Positions 7,624 to 14,703 of a stretch of 23,861 nt of DNA are shown in pieces. Position 1 is the stretch's first letter; each line of letters starts with the position of its first letter. The position numbers were made by a program, and so were the translations under genes. Origin of the DNA: Pseudomonadota bacterium. GTDB taxonomy: Bacteria; Pseudomonadota; Gammaproteobacteria; Xanthomonadales; Xanthomonadaceae. Location of the stretch: positions 1-23,861 of the forward strand of contig JAEZCF010000150.1 of NCBI GenBank assembly GCA_023430045.1, in the 5' to 3' direction. The notes under the pieces are model-generated. The model was given only the letters and a program-made list of their open reading frames with translations. It searched no databases and was not told the DNA's origin.

Positions 7624-9090
7624 ATGTGTGGCATCGTCGGAATCGTCGGCAACCAGAACGTCGCCGGGCAGCTCTATGACGGCCTGACCGTCCTCCAGCA
7701 CCGTGGCCAGGACGCGGCGGGCATCGCCACCGCCGATGGCACGCGGCTGCGCGTGCAGAAGGCCAACGGTCTGGTGCGCGATGTGTTCGATGCGCGCACC
7801 ATGTCCACGCTGGAAGGCCGTGTCGGCATCGCCCACGTGCGCTATCCCACCGCCGGTTCGGAAGGCATGGACGAAGCTCAGCCGTTCTACGTGAACTCCC
7901 CGTACGGCATCGCGCTTGCCCACAACGGCAACCTCATCAATACCGAAGACCTGCGCCGCCAGGTGTTCGAAGCCGACCGCCGCAACGTCAACACCGATTC
8001 GGACAGCGAAGTGCTGCTGAACGTGTTCGCCTACGAACTGGACGCGCAGCGCCAGCTGTCGCCGGAAGCGGCCATCCGCGCGGTATCGCACGTGCATCGG
8101 CGCTGCAAGGGCGGCTATGCGGTGGTCAGCGTTGTGCTGGGCCTCGGCCTGGTCGCCTTCCGCGATCCGCATGGCATCCGTCCGCTGGTGCTGGGCAAGC
8201 GCAGCCATGTGGAGGGTGACGAGTACATAGTGGCCTCTGAATCGGCCGCGCTGGACGTGCTGGGCTTCCAGCGTGTCCGCGATGTGATGCCCGGCGAAGC
8301 GCTGGTGATCACCGCGCGTGGCGAGCTGTTCTCGGAGATCTGCGCCGAGCCTGCCGAACATACGCCGTGCATCTTCGAATACGTGTATTTCGCACGTCCG
8401 GATTCGATGATCGACAACGTATCGGTACACAAGGCGCGCATGCGCATGGGCATCAAGCTGGGCGAGAAGATCCTGCGCCTGCGTCCTGACCACGATATCG
8501 ACACCATCATCCCGATCCCGGACACCTCACGTGATGCCGCGCTGGAGATATCCAACGTGCTCGGCGTGAAGTACCGCGAAGGCTTCATCAAGAACCGTTA
8601 CATCGGCCGTACCTTCATCATGCCGGGGCAGGGCGAGCGGGTGAAATCCGTGCGCCGCAAGCTCAATCCGATCCATCTGGAATTCCGCAACCGGGTGGTG
8701 CTGCTGGTTGACGATTCCATCGTGCGCGGCACTACCAGCCAGCAGATCGTGCAGATGGCGCGCGATGCCGGCGCACGCAAGGTCTACCTGGCCAGCGCCG
8801 CGCCGCCGGTGCGGTATCCGAACATCTACGGCATCGACATGCCCGCGGCCGAAGAACTGGTGGCGCACAACCGCAGCATCGAGGAAATCGAGCAGCACCT
8901 GGGCTGCGACTGGCTGGTATACCAGGACATCGAAGACATGGAAGCGGCGGTGAGCGAAGGTAACCCGGCACTGCGGAATTTCGATTCCTCGTGCTTCAAC
9001 GGGCATTACCCGACCGGTATCGAACCGGGATATTTCGAACGCATCCAGCAACTGCGTTCGGACGACGCCAAGCACAAGCGCCGCGCCTGA
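7624..9090 (+). CDS. purF: Amidophosphoribosyltransferase
   Basis: PurF catalyses the first committed step of purine synthesis, transferring ammonia from glutamine to PRPP to make phosphoribosylamine. It is 488 aa. The N-terminal nucleophile is Cys2 (MCGIVGIVGN) of an Ntn-type glutaminase domain that includes LQHRGQDAAGI. The C-terminal phosphoribosyltransferase domain has the PRPP-binding loop VVLLVDDSIVRGTTS at residues 358-372. There is no N-terminal propeptide, and I see no iron-sulphur cysteine set, so it belongs to the E. coli-like class. A GGAGA ribosome site precedes the ATG. It follows cvpA and is followed after two bases by the DUF455 gene. Purine repression by PurR is typical in enterics, but no operator was identified here. 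Confidence 0.97.
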   Translation: MCGIVGIVGNQNVAGQLYDGLTVLQHRGQDAAGIATADGTRLRVQKANGLVRDVFDARTMSTLEGRVGIAHVRYPTAGSEGMDEAQPFYVNSPYGIALAHNGNLINTEDLRRQVFEADRRNVNTDSDSEVLLNVFAYELDAQRQLSPEAAIRAVSHVHRRCKGGYAVVSVVLGLGLVAFRDPHGIRPLVLGKRSHVEGDEYIVASESAALDVLGFQRVRDVMPGEALVITARGELFSEICAEPAEHTPCIFEYVYFARPDSMIDNVSVHKARMRMGIKLGEKILRLRPDHDIDTIIPIPDTSRDAALEISNVLGVKYREGFIKNRYIGRTFIMPGQGERVKSVRRKLNPIHLEFRNRVVLLVDDSIVRGTTSQQIVQMARDAGARKVYLASAAPPVRYPNIYGIDMPAAEELVAHNRSIEEIEQHLGCDWLVYQDIEDMEAAVSEGNPALRNFDSSCFNGHYPTGIEPGYFERIQQLRSDDAKHKRRA

Positions 9091-9092
9091 CC

Positions 9093-9926
9093 GTGGGCGT
9101 GGTCGCCGGTGCAGCCGATGTCCAGGGCGATCTGCTGCGCGCCGCGCAGCAGTGCCTGGCGGAGGCTGATCCGCTGCGCAAGGTGGCACTCACCCAGGCG
9201 CATGCGGCGGCCTTCCGCGCCGGCCGGCTGAAGGTGCCGGCCGATGCTCCGCCGCCGTCGCCGATCCGCATGCCGGGCCGGCCTGCGCATCTGCAACTGG
9301 TGTTGCCGCGTGATGTGCCACGGCGCCGGCTGGGAAGTCCCGGCGGCCGAGCGGCATTCATCCACGCCATCGCGCATATAGAACTCAACGCCATCGATCT
9401 GGCCTGGGACGCGGTGTATCGCTTCCGCGGTCTGCCCGGGGCATTCCATGCCGACTGGGTCAGCTGCGCCGACGACGAATCCCGGCACTTCATCCTGCTG
9501 CGCGAACGCCTGCTGACCAACGGGCATGATTACGGAGATTTCCCCGCGCACAACGGTTTGTGGGAAATGTGCGAAAAGACCGCGCATGACGGGCTGGCGC
9601 GCATGGCCCTGGTGCCGCGCGTATTGGAAGCCCGTGGCCTGGACGTGACACCATCGATGATCGACAAGCTGCGCGCTTCCGATGACAACGCAACGGCCGA
9701 TGTGCTGGAGATCATCCTGCGCGAGGAGGTCGCGCATGTGGCCGCCGGTTCGCGCTGGTACCGGTGGTACTGCGAGCGCGCCGGCGTCGAACCGCGGTCG
9801 CGTTTCAGGGCGCTGCTGGAGGAATATGCCGGCGGTTACCTGCATGGCCCGTTCAACATCGAAGCCCGCCTGCTGGCGGGTTTCGATGCGGAAGAACTCG
9901 CCGATCTGGTCGAGCACGCCGACTGA
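9093..9926 (+). CDS. DUF455 ferritin-like domain protein
   Basis: This 277-aa protein belongs to the DUF455/COG2833 ferritin-like group. Its four-helix core carries possible diiron ligands: the HAIAHIELNAIDLAWD segment (His91, His95, Glu97), DDESRHF (Glu129, His132), and EEVAHV (Glu211/Glu212, His215). The function is not known; members resemble diiron oxygenases such as MiaE, but a substrate cannot be claimed. The chosen start is the GTG at 9093, two bases after the purF stop codon, with no clear ribosome site, so translation probably depends on coupling to purF. An ATG at 8991 inside purF is in frame but would add 34 unlikely residues. It ends convergent with the Cry-like gene. Confidence 0.85.
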   Translation: MGVVAGAADVQGDLLRAAQQCLAEADPLRKVALTQAHAAAFRAGRLKVPADAPPPSPIRMPGRPAHLQLVLPRDVPRRRLGSPGGRAAFIHAIAHIELNAIDLAWDAVYRFRGLPGAFHADWVSCADDESRHFILLRERLLTNGHDYGDFPAHNGLWEMCEKTAHDGLARMALVPRVLEARGLDVTPSMIDKLRASDDNATADVLEIILREEVAHVAAGSRWYRWYCERAGVEPRSRFRALLEEYAGGYLHGPFNIEARLLAGFDAEELADLVEHAD

Positions 9927-9985
9927 GCGGCCTGCTCCACACGTCAGAAGAGACCGGCTTGTGGTTCCTGGGGACGCTGAAGGCT

Positions 9986-11365
9986 TTACAGCGCCAGCGC
10001 CTGGGGCCATACCTCATTCAGGTGGCGGCGCAACGGCTCGTCGAGGGTCATGGGCGCTTCCATCTGCAGAAGCTGGAATCCGAACACGCAGCCTGACAGG
10101 GCTCCCCCATAACCGGATGCGGTCCCGAAGCCCATGACACTCGACAGGCGGTGCCCGTCGTACGCATAACGGACGACTTTGCTGGGTCGGCCGCCGCCAA
10201 CCCGTGGCGAACGGCTGCCATCGCCAAAGGTCAACTGGATTTCGTTGACTGCGTCTCCGCTACCGACGTCCACAGCGACGATATGCTGGAGCTGCTCGAT
10301 ATCTTCTATCTGGGTCCACTTACCGCCCGTGCCACCGATGACGGTCTTTCTGACGCCGCCCGGGCCCTTGCCGGCTCCGTACAGCAATTCCATGCCGTCC
10401 AGGAATTGGTAACCGCCCAGTCGCACCCCAATAATCGGACCTTCCGGCTTCGGCTGGGATGGCAGGGAGGTCGGGAACGGCTGTTTGCAGTCATAGTAGG
10501 AGCCGAGCAGCGGGGTGAGCAGTTCGCGGTCGAGACGCGGTCGCGACGCGCCAGGATGTTGCCGCTCGCTGAAGTACGGCCAGCAGTCGCGGACATCGCC
10601 AAGACTGATCTGAATGTTGGACCGTAGGGCGAGGACAGCTGCCCACGGCTCATTCCGGCTCCCCTGATGATCATGCGGGTGCTGTTGACCCACTTCCTTC
10701 AGTTGATCGGCGAGAATCCTGTCGTAATGGCGGCCATAGGAATGGATGTAGTCATCCAGCTGCGACGCGTAGTCATCGGCGACCCCGGTTTCACCATTGC
10801 GGCGGGCCCGCTGCGCAGCCTGTCGGAGCAAGCCGAGGTGGATATTGGCCGCAGGCACGAACAAGGGCAACAGACGGAACAGGGGCCCCTGTTCCATGAA
10901 GCGGGGCATGATGCCGATCAGGTACACGTTTATGGCGTCTTCCGTTGACCGGATATGGGTCGGATCGCCGCTCTCCAGCGCTTTGCTGTGGGCGCGCACC
11001 TGTTTCGTGACACCTGCCAGATCGGCTTTGACAAGGTTGTAGACTGCATCATCGATCTTCGCATCGATGAGCTTGTTGATGGCCTTTACATAGGCCATCC
11101 AACGTACGTCCTCCGGGTCCGTGATGTGCTCCGGGAGCAGAAATCCGCCAAACGCGGAGAGAACGCCGCCTACCCCCGGTGCACTGGAAAGGCCGAACAG
11201 GGTGAGGTTGCGAAACGCACCGTACCAGAACTCCGGTTCCGCGACGTCCAGCGTTGCATTTGTGGTCGACGGAAATGCGGGCCAACCCAGCGCCGGCAAT
11301 GCGAAACCGCCGGCTGCCGCAAGTGAGCTGGCCAGGAGCGTACGTCGCGAGCATCTGAAATTCAT
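9986..11365 (-). CDS. Secreted Cry delta-endotoxin-like protein with C-terminal beta-prism
   Basis: This 459-aa protein has a candidate Tat signal at its N terminus (SRRTLLASSLAAAGG, cleavage near residues 26-30). Residues about 45-270 read like the helical pore-forming domain I of Bacillus Cry toxins. LPLFVPAANIHLGLLRQA (166-183) matches the conserved central helix alpha-5 block (typically LPVYAQAANLHLLLL). RSNIQISLGDVRDCWPYF (248-265) matches the helix alpha-7 block, and RLDRELLTPLLG (277-288) matches the SQLTREIYTDP segment that begins domain II. Residues about 310-435 have a GGTGG start, a repeated DG/GG pattern and a GFG turn, like jacalin or Cry domain II beta-prism lectins. No Cry domain III is present. 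The ATG at 11365 follows a GAGGA site. A pore-forming, glycan-binding exported toxin is inferred; the target is unknown. GC is lower than in neighbouring genes. Confidence 0.7.
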   Translation of the reverse strand: MNFRCSRRTLLASSLAAAGGFALPALGWPAFPSTTNATLDVAEPEFWYGAFRNLTLFGLSSAPGVGGVLSAFGGFLLPEHITDPEDVRWMAYVKAINKLIDAKIDDAVYNLVKADLAGVTKQVRAHSKALESGDPTHIRSTEDAINVYLIGIMPRFMEQGPLFRLLPLFVPAANIHLGLLRQAAQRARRNGETGVADDYASQLDDYIHSYGRHYDRILADQLKEVGQQHPHDHQGSRNEPWAAVLALRSNIQISLGDVRDCWPYFSERQHPGASRPRLDRELLTPLLGSYYDCKQPFPTSLPSQPKPEGPIIGVRLGGYQFLDGMELLYGAGKGPGGVRKTVIGGTGGKWTQIEDIEQLQHIVAVDVGSGDAVNEIQLTFGDGSRSPRVGGGRPSKVVRYAYDGHRLSSVMGFGTASGYGGALSGCVFGFQLLQMEAPMTLDEPLRRHLNEVWPQALAL

Positions 11366-11732
11366 CGGGGTGTTCCTCGTTGGTGGACGGGGGAGAGTTG
11401 ACCAAGGGGAGCACGCGTCGCGCCAATACACTTTGGACCATCCAATGACGCACCTTGATTGGAAGATGGCGCATGAAGAGGACAATGCGTCACGCGACGT
11501 CGTAGACGCAGCTATTCGCCGAGCGCACCTAGCCGCTTGCCCGCAGATATCCCATAGCGCGGCGTGTTGTCGTCTTACACACATGAAATGACGCAGGTGG
11601 GTGCGTCCGTCAGGAGCGGGCCAAACAAGACACAGCCCTCCGTCACCAGCGAATCAATCCGGGGGGATGCGGCAGCGGGCGCTTTCCGGGCGCTGCCTGG
11701 CCGGCAGGGCTGAGCATCGCGCCACGGAATGT
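11366..11732. other. Gene-free gap between the two toxin-like genes
   Basis: No convincing gene is seen in these 367 bases. An open frame of the Cry-like gene continues upstream to 11584, but it is cysteine- and arginine-rich and precedes the ribosome site, so it is read as non-coding. A 7-bp inverted repeat (GGCAGCG at 11671-11677, CGCTGCC at 11691-11697) lies 36 bases beyond the DUF2235 stop codon and could be a weak terminator. The gap suggests that the Cry-like gene has its own promoter, but no clear -35/-10 pair was found. GC by hand count of the 11401-11520 lines is 55-58 percent. Confidence 0.5.
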
Positions 11733-13205
11733 TCAGGCGTTTGCCAATATCACCCGTCGGCCATTATCCGTCGGCCGGTTGATGTAGAAGAGTCCCGGTC
11801 CTGGCCGGAAGGGCAGGTCGCGGACGCTGGCATCGGCGGCAAACGTCAGCGCGGTGTCTCCCAGTGCGTCGAAGTTCCAGTGCGCAGACTGTGTCAGGTA
11901 ACGACGGCGCAGCAGCATTTCCTGTGCTTCGGTCGGGGGCAGCCCCTGTAGAAGCCGCTCCGCTATCGGGCGGAGTTCTTCCGGCAATGCCATGTCGGCG
12001 ATATCGTCGGGCGCACGTGCCCATGCAACGCCGGCCGCCATCGCACGCTGATGCATGAGCCGCAGGGGGATCAGTTGATATCGCCAATCGATCCGTCGCT
12101 TCAGCACCACCGCTGAATAGACATACAGCACAGGCGTGGGCAGGACACTGCTGCTGCCCGCCTGGCGTTGCCGTAGCCACTGATGCCAGCTGTCCACCCA
12201 GACCGACGTCTCATCCAGATCCAGTTTCCGGCGCCATTCCACTGCCTGCGCTTCTGCCTGCCGGTGGCTTGCGGTCGCATGCAGCCAGGCCTTGTCCGGC
12301 GTGACGAAATCCGCGAATGGAGGCCGCGGGGCCCGTTGGCTGCGGGGGCGCGTCAGCAGCTTGGGCCCTTCCTCCGCGCGGGCGTTTCCACCGCCAATGT
12401 CGGCGTGGGCGCCGGGCAGCACGATCTCTTCGTGCTCCGGCGCCACCGACGTCAATGCGAAGTGCTCACGGTACTCGTCCCGCGCCACCAGCTGCACCAC
12501 CGTGTCGGCGATGCCGGCGGGAAGTTTCAGGTGTGGCTGTGCGTCCCGCGGCGCATTGCGCACCGCCACAACGGTATCGAACAGGCCAATGAAGCGGATG
12601 GCTGGCGTGGGCAGAGTGAAGGACGGTGCGACGGTCAGGCCTGCTTCGCGCAGCATGCCCTGCCAACGCGCGGAAGACCAACCGGCCAGCTCCACGGCGA
12701 CATCACGCGCGGACGCCGCACCTCGTGAGTAGCCAAACAGATCGACGCGCACACCGGTGATGGGGATCGACAGGCTGCGCGACAGTACCTGCAGCGCACC
12801 CGGCAACTGGTCCCGCAGTGCCCGCTGGGCCTTGGCGCGCACGCCCGTGGTTCCGGTACCGAATGCCAGTCCAACCAGGTCGTCCGGCTGGCCATCGCGC
12901 GTCCCGCTGCCTTCGGTGTAGATCGCCAGCGAAGGCGGGCCGGCCGCGCCATCGCGCGTATCGGCATACAGCCGGTGCAGTCGGGCGATGTTCGTAGGGC
13001 CGTTGTCGTAACTGCTGGTCGGCCGGCTCTGGTAGGGCGATGCGTCATCGGCCCGTGGTAACGGTCCGTGTGACACCGTGGTGGTCGGTCGGCGCTGCAT
13101 CGACAGGTTGTGGACATTGTTGCGCGTGCCGTCGAAGAACAGGCCGATGTGCAGGACGGTCTCAGCGGGCGTGCCGTCGGTAGCGGTTGCACTCAGGTCG
13201 GGCAT
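11733..13205 (-). CDS. DUF2235 alpha/beta-hydrolase, Tle1-like candidate effector
   Basis: This 490-aa protein has the DUF2235 fold, which includes the type VI secretion phospholipase effector family Tle1. Seen in order: the N-terminal strand GLFFDGTRNN (Asp25), GLAFGTGTTG, the nucleophile elbow GYSRG with Ser160, IGLFDTV with Asp210, and GAHADIGGG with His267. The Ser-Asp-His set is therefore complete, so an active lipase or esterase is likely. There is no signal peptide. The C-terminal half has no recognisable domain and ends NRPTDNGRRVILANA. No VgrG, PAAR, Hcp or obvious Tli immunity gene is in the window, so delivery by a type VI system is inferred from the family only. The ATG at 13205 follows an AGGGA site; an upstream in-frame ATG at 13337 would add 44 unlikely residues. 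It lies upstream of the Cry-like gene on the same strand. Confidence 0.82.
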   Translation of the reverse strand: MPDLSATATDGTPAETVLHIGLFFDGTRNNVHNLSMQRRPTTTVSHGPLPRADDASPYQSRPTSSYDNGPTNIARLHRLYADTRDGAAGPPSLAIYTEGSGTRDGQPDDLVGLAFGTGTTGVRAKAQRALRDQLPGALQVLSRSLSIPITGVRVDLFGYSRGAASARDVAVELAGWSSARWQGMLREAGLTVAPSFTLPTPAIRFIGLFDTVVAVRNAPRDAQPHLKLPAGIADTVVQLVARDEYREHFALTSVAPEHEEIVLPGAHADIGGGNARAEEGPKLLTRPRSQRAPRPPFADFVTPDKAWLHATASHRQAEAQAVEWRRKLDLDETSVWVDSWHQWLRQRQAGSSSVLPTPVLYVYSAVVLKRRIDWRYQLIPLRLMHQRAMAAGVAWARAPDDIADMALPEELRPIAERLLQGLPPTEAQEMLLRRRYLTQSAHWNFDALGDTALTFAADASVRDLPFRPGPGLFYINRPTDNGRRVILANA

Positions 13206-13262
13206 CGACGGTTTCCCTTGATCTCCTCGCACCACTGTAACGACAACCACCGCAACGCATGC

Positions 13263-13275
13263 GTGGAATTTCCAC
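13263..13275. promoter_or_regulatory. Palindrome upstream of the DUF2235 gene
   Basis: GTGGAA and TTCCAC flank a single T, a perfect 13-base palindrome about 58 bases before the DUF2235 start codon. It is a plausible operator by position and form, but no regulator is known and chance is not excluded. Confidence 0.25.
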
Positions 13276-13358
13276 ACGATGAGTCCCACGTCAGGATCTG
13301 TCGCACTATCGTCGACCCAGGGTGGCACATGCGCCACGCAGGGTGCCGGAGCTGGTCG

Positions 13359-14096
13359 TTACAGTGCGTCCAGCGTCATTCCGTCCGCATCGACACGCAG
13401 TACCGAGCCCTGCTCGTACCAATCGCCGAGCACGATCCGCCGGCAGGTACGGCCGGCAACCTGCAGCTCATGGACTGCAGGGCGATGGGTATGACCGTGG
13501 ATCATCGTGTCCACGCCATAGCGCGCGAACGTGGCCTGGACCTCGGCCGGCGCTACATCGGTCACGGTTTCGAACTGGGCGCGGTCGCCCTGCTTCATTT
13601 CCGACTGGCGGCTCTGGCTGGCCTCGCGCGCTTTCTGTGCGAAGGCGATGCGGGCGGTGAGCGGTTGTGACAGGAACTGCGCCTGGAACGCCGGATCGCG
13701 CGTCTGCGCGCGGAACTGCTGGTAGGGAACATCGTCCGTGCACAGCAGATCGCCGTGCTGCAGCAGTACCGGCCTGCCGTACAGGTCGATGACGCTCGGG
13801 TCCGGCAGGATCCGCATCCCGGATCGGCGGGCGTAGTCTTCGCCGAGCAGAAAGTCGCGGTTGCCGCGGATGAAATACACCGGCACGCCGGTATCTGCAA
13901 TCGCCTTGAGCGCTGCCGCCACGGCGTCGCCGGCGGGCGAGGGCGTGTCATCGCCGATCCAGGCCTCGAACAGGTCGCCGAGGATGTACAGCGCATCCGC
14001 ATCGGATCCCTCACGACGCAGGAAGTCCAGGAACAGATCGGTGATGGCCGGACGGCTGGCGTCCAAGTGCAGGTCGGAGATGAAGAGCGTGGTCAT
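13359..14096 (-). CDS. lpxH: UDP-2,3-diacylglucosamine diphosphatase
   Basis: LpxH hydrolyses UDP-2,3-diacylglucosamine to lipid X and UMP, the fourth step of lipid A synthesis, at the inner face of the inner membrane. The protein is 245 aa. Its metallophosphoesterase ligands line up with the E. coli enzyme: Asp8 and His10 in ISDLHLD, Asp41 in LGDLFEAWIGDD, Asn79 in GNRDFLLG, His114 in LLQHGDLLCTDD, and His200/His202 in IHGHTHRPAVHE. The near-identity of these segments to E. coli LpxH makes the assignment firm and argues against the related phospholipase PlcP. The ATG at 14096 has no clear Shine-Dalgarno. It is 67 bases downstream of the PAP2 gene on the same strand and is probably transcribed with it. 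Confidence 0.95.
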   Translation of the reverse strand: MTTLFISDLHLDASRPAITDLFLDFLRREGSDADALYILGDLFEAWIGDDTPSPAGDAVAAALKAIADTGVPVYFIRGNRDFLLGEDYARRSGMRILPDPSVIDLYGRPVLLQHGDLLCTDDVPYQQFRAQTRDPAFQAQFLSQPLTARIAFAQKAREASQSRQSEMKQGDRAQFETVTDVAPAEVQATFARYGVDTMIHGHTHRPAVHELQVAGRTCRRIVLGDWYEQGSVLRVDADGMTLDAL

Positions 14097-14163
14097 GGAG
14101 GCATTCTATCGCCGCACTTCCGGTAGTGCCGGCGCTGGCAGGCAACGTGCCTTCCCGCCCGCA

Positions 14164-14703
14164 TCAGAAGGACAGCGGCCACCAGGCCAGGCTGGCCGAC
14201 GCCAGCAACGCGGCGATGCCGGTGGCGGCCAGCACATCGCTGGGATAATGCAGCCCCAGTACCACGCGTGATGCGGCCACGCCCAGCGTGAACGGCACCA
14301 GCAGCGGTGCCAGCCATGGGTAATAGGCCAGTGCGACGATGGTGAACGACACCGCATGCAGGGTATGGCCGGAAGGAAAGCTGAACTCGTCCAGGGGGGC
14401 CATCCAGGCGCGGATGCGCAGGTCGGCCTTGTAGGGGCGTGGCCGTCGGGTCCAGCGCTTCAGCCCCTTGTAGAGCAGCACGGCGGCAACGCCGGTGGCG
14501 GCCATATGGGCACTGGCACGCAGGCCGTCGACGCCGTCCATCAGCACGAGCGCAGCCATCAGCACATACCAGAACACCCCATCGCCCAAGCGGCTGATGA
14601 CGGAAAAGAAGGCGCGGATGCGGCGGTGGCGACAGTACAGGTTCGCCCTCCGGCACCAGCGGGTTTCATGGCCGAGCAACAGGTCAAGCGGCGTGGTGCG
14701 CAT
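14164..14703 (-). CDS. PAP2 family lipid phosphatase
   Basis: This is a 179-aa integral membrane phosphatase of the PAP2/type 2 phosphatidic acid phosphatase family, which acts on lipid phosphates or undecaprenyl pyrophosphate. All three signature motifs are present: Lys82-x6-Arg89-Pro90, PSGH at 110-113, and SRVVLGLHYPSD with Ser145, Arg146, His152 and Asp156. Several hydrophobic segments flank them. The chosen ATG at 14703 follows a GGAG site 6-7 bases away; an ATG at 14742 is possible but would lengthen the overlap. The start overlaps the end of the glycosyltransferase gene by 20 bases, implying translational coupling. Together with that enzyme it may make or modify a glycolipid, or recycle an isoprenoid carrier; the substrate is not readable from the sequence. 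Confidence 0.88.
   Translation of the reverse strand: MRTTPLDLLLGHETRWCRRANLYCRHRRIRAFFSVISRLGDGVFWYVLMAALVLMDGVDGLRASAHMAATGVAAVLLYKGLKRWTRRPRPYKADLRIRAWMAPLDEFSFPSGHTLHAVSFTIVALAYYPWLAPLLVPFTLGVAASRVVLGLHYPSDVLAATGIAALLASASLAWWPLSF

Noticed and set aside
11366..11584. N-terminal extension of the Cry-like protein
   Set aside because: The internal ATG at 11365 has a GAGGA site and begins a Tat-type signal, while the extension is Cys/Arg-rich and would mask the signal.
11733..13205. Possible Xanthomonadales type IV secretion effector (X-Tfe)
   Set aside because: The C terminus shows no recognisable XVIPCD-type domain motifs, so this route is not supported.
13359..14096. Possible PlcP phospholipase of the phosphate-starvation remodelling pathway
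   Set aside because: The sequence matches E. coli LpxH at metal ligands and long surrounding segments, so lipid A synthesis is the better call.
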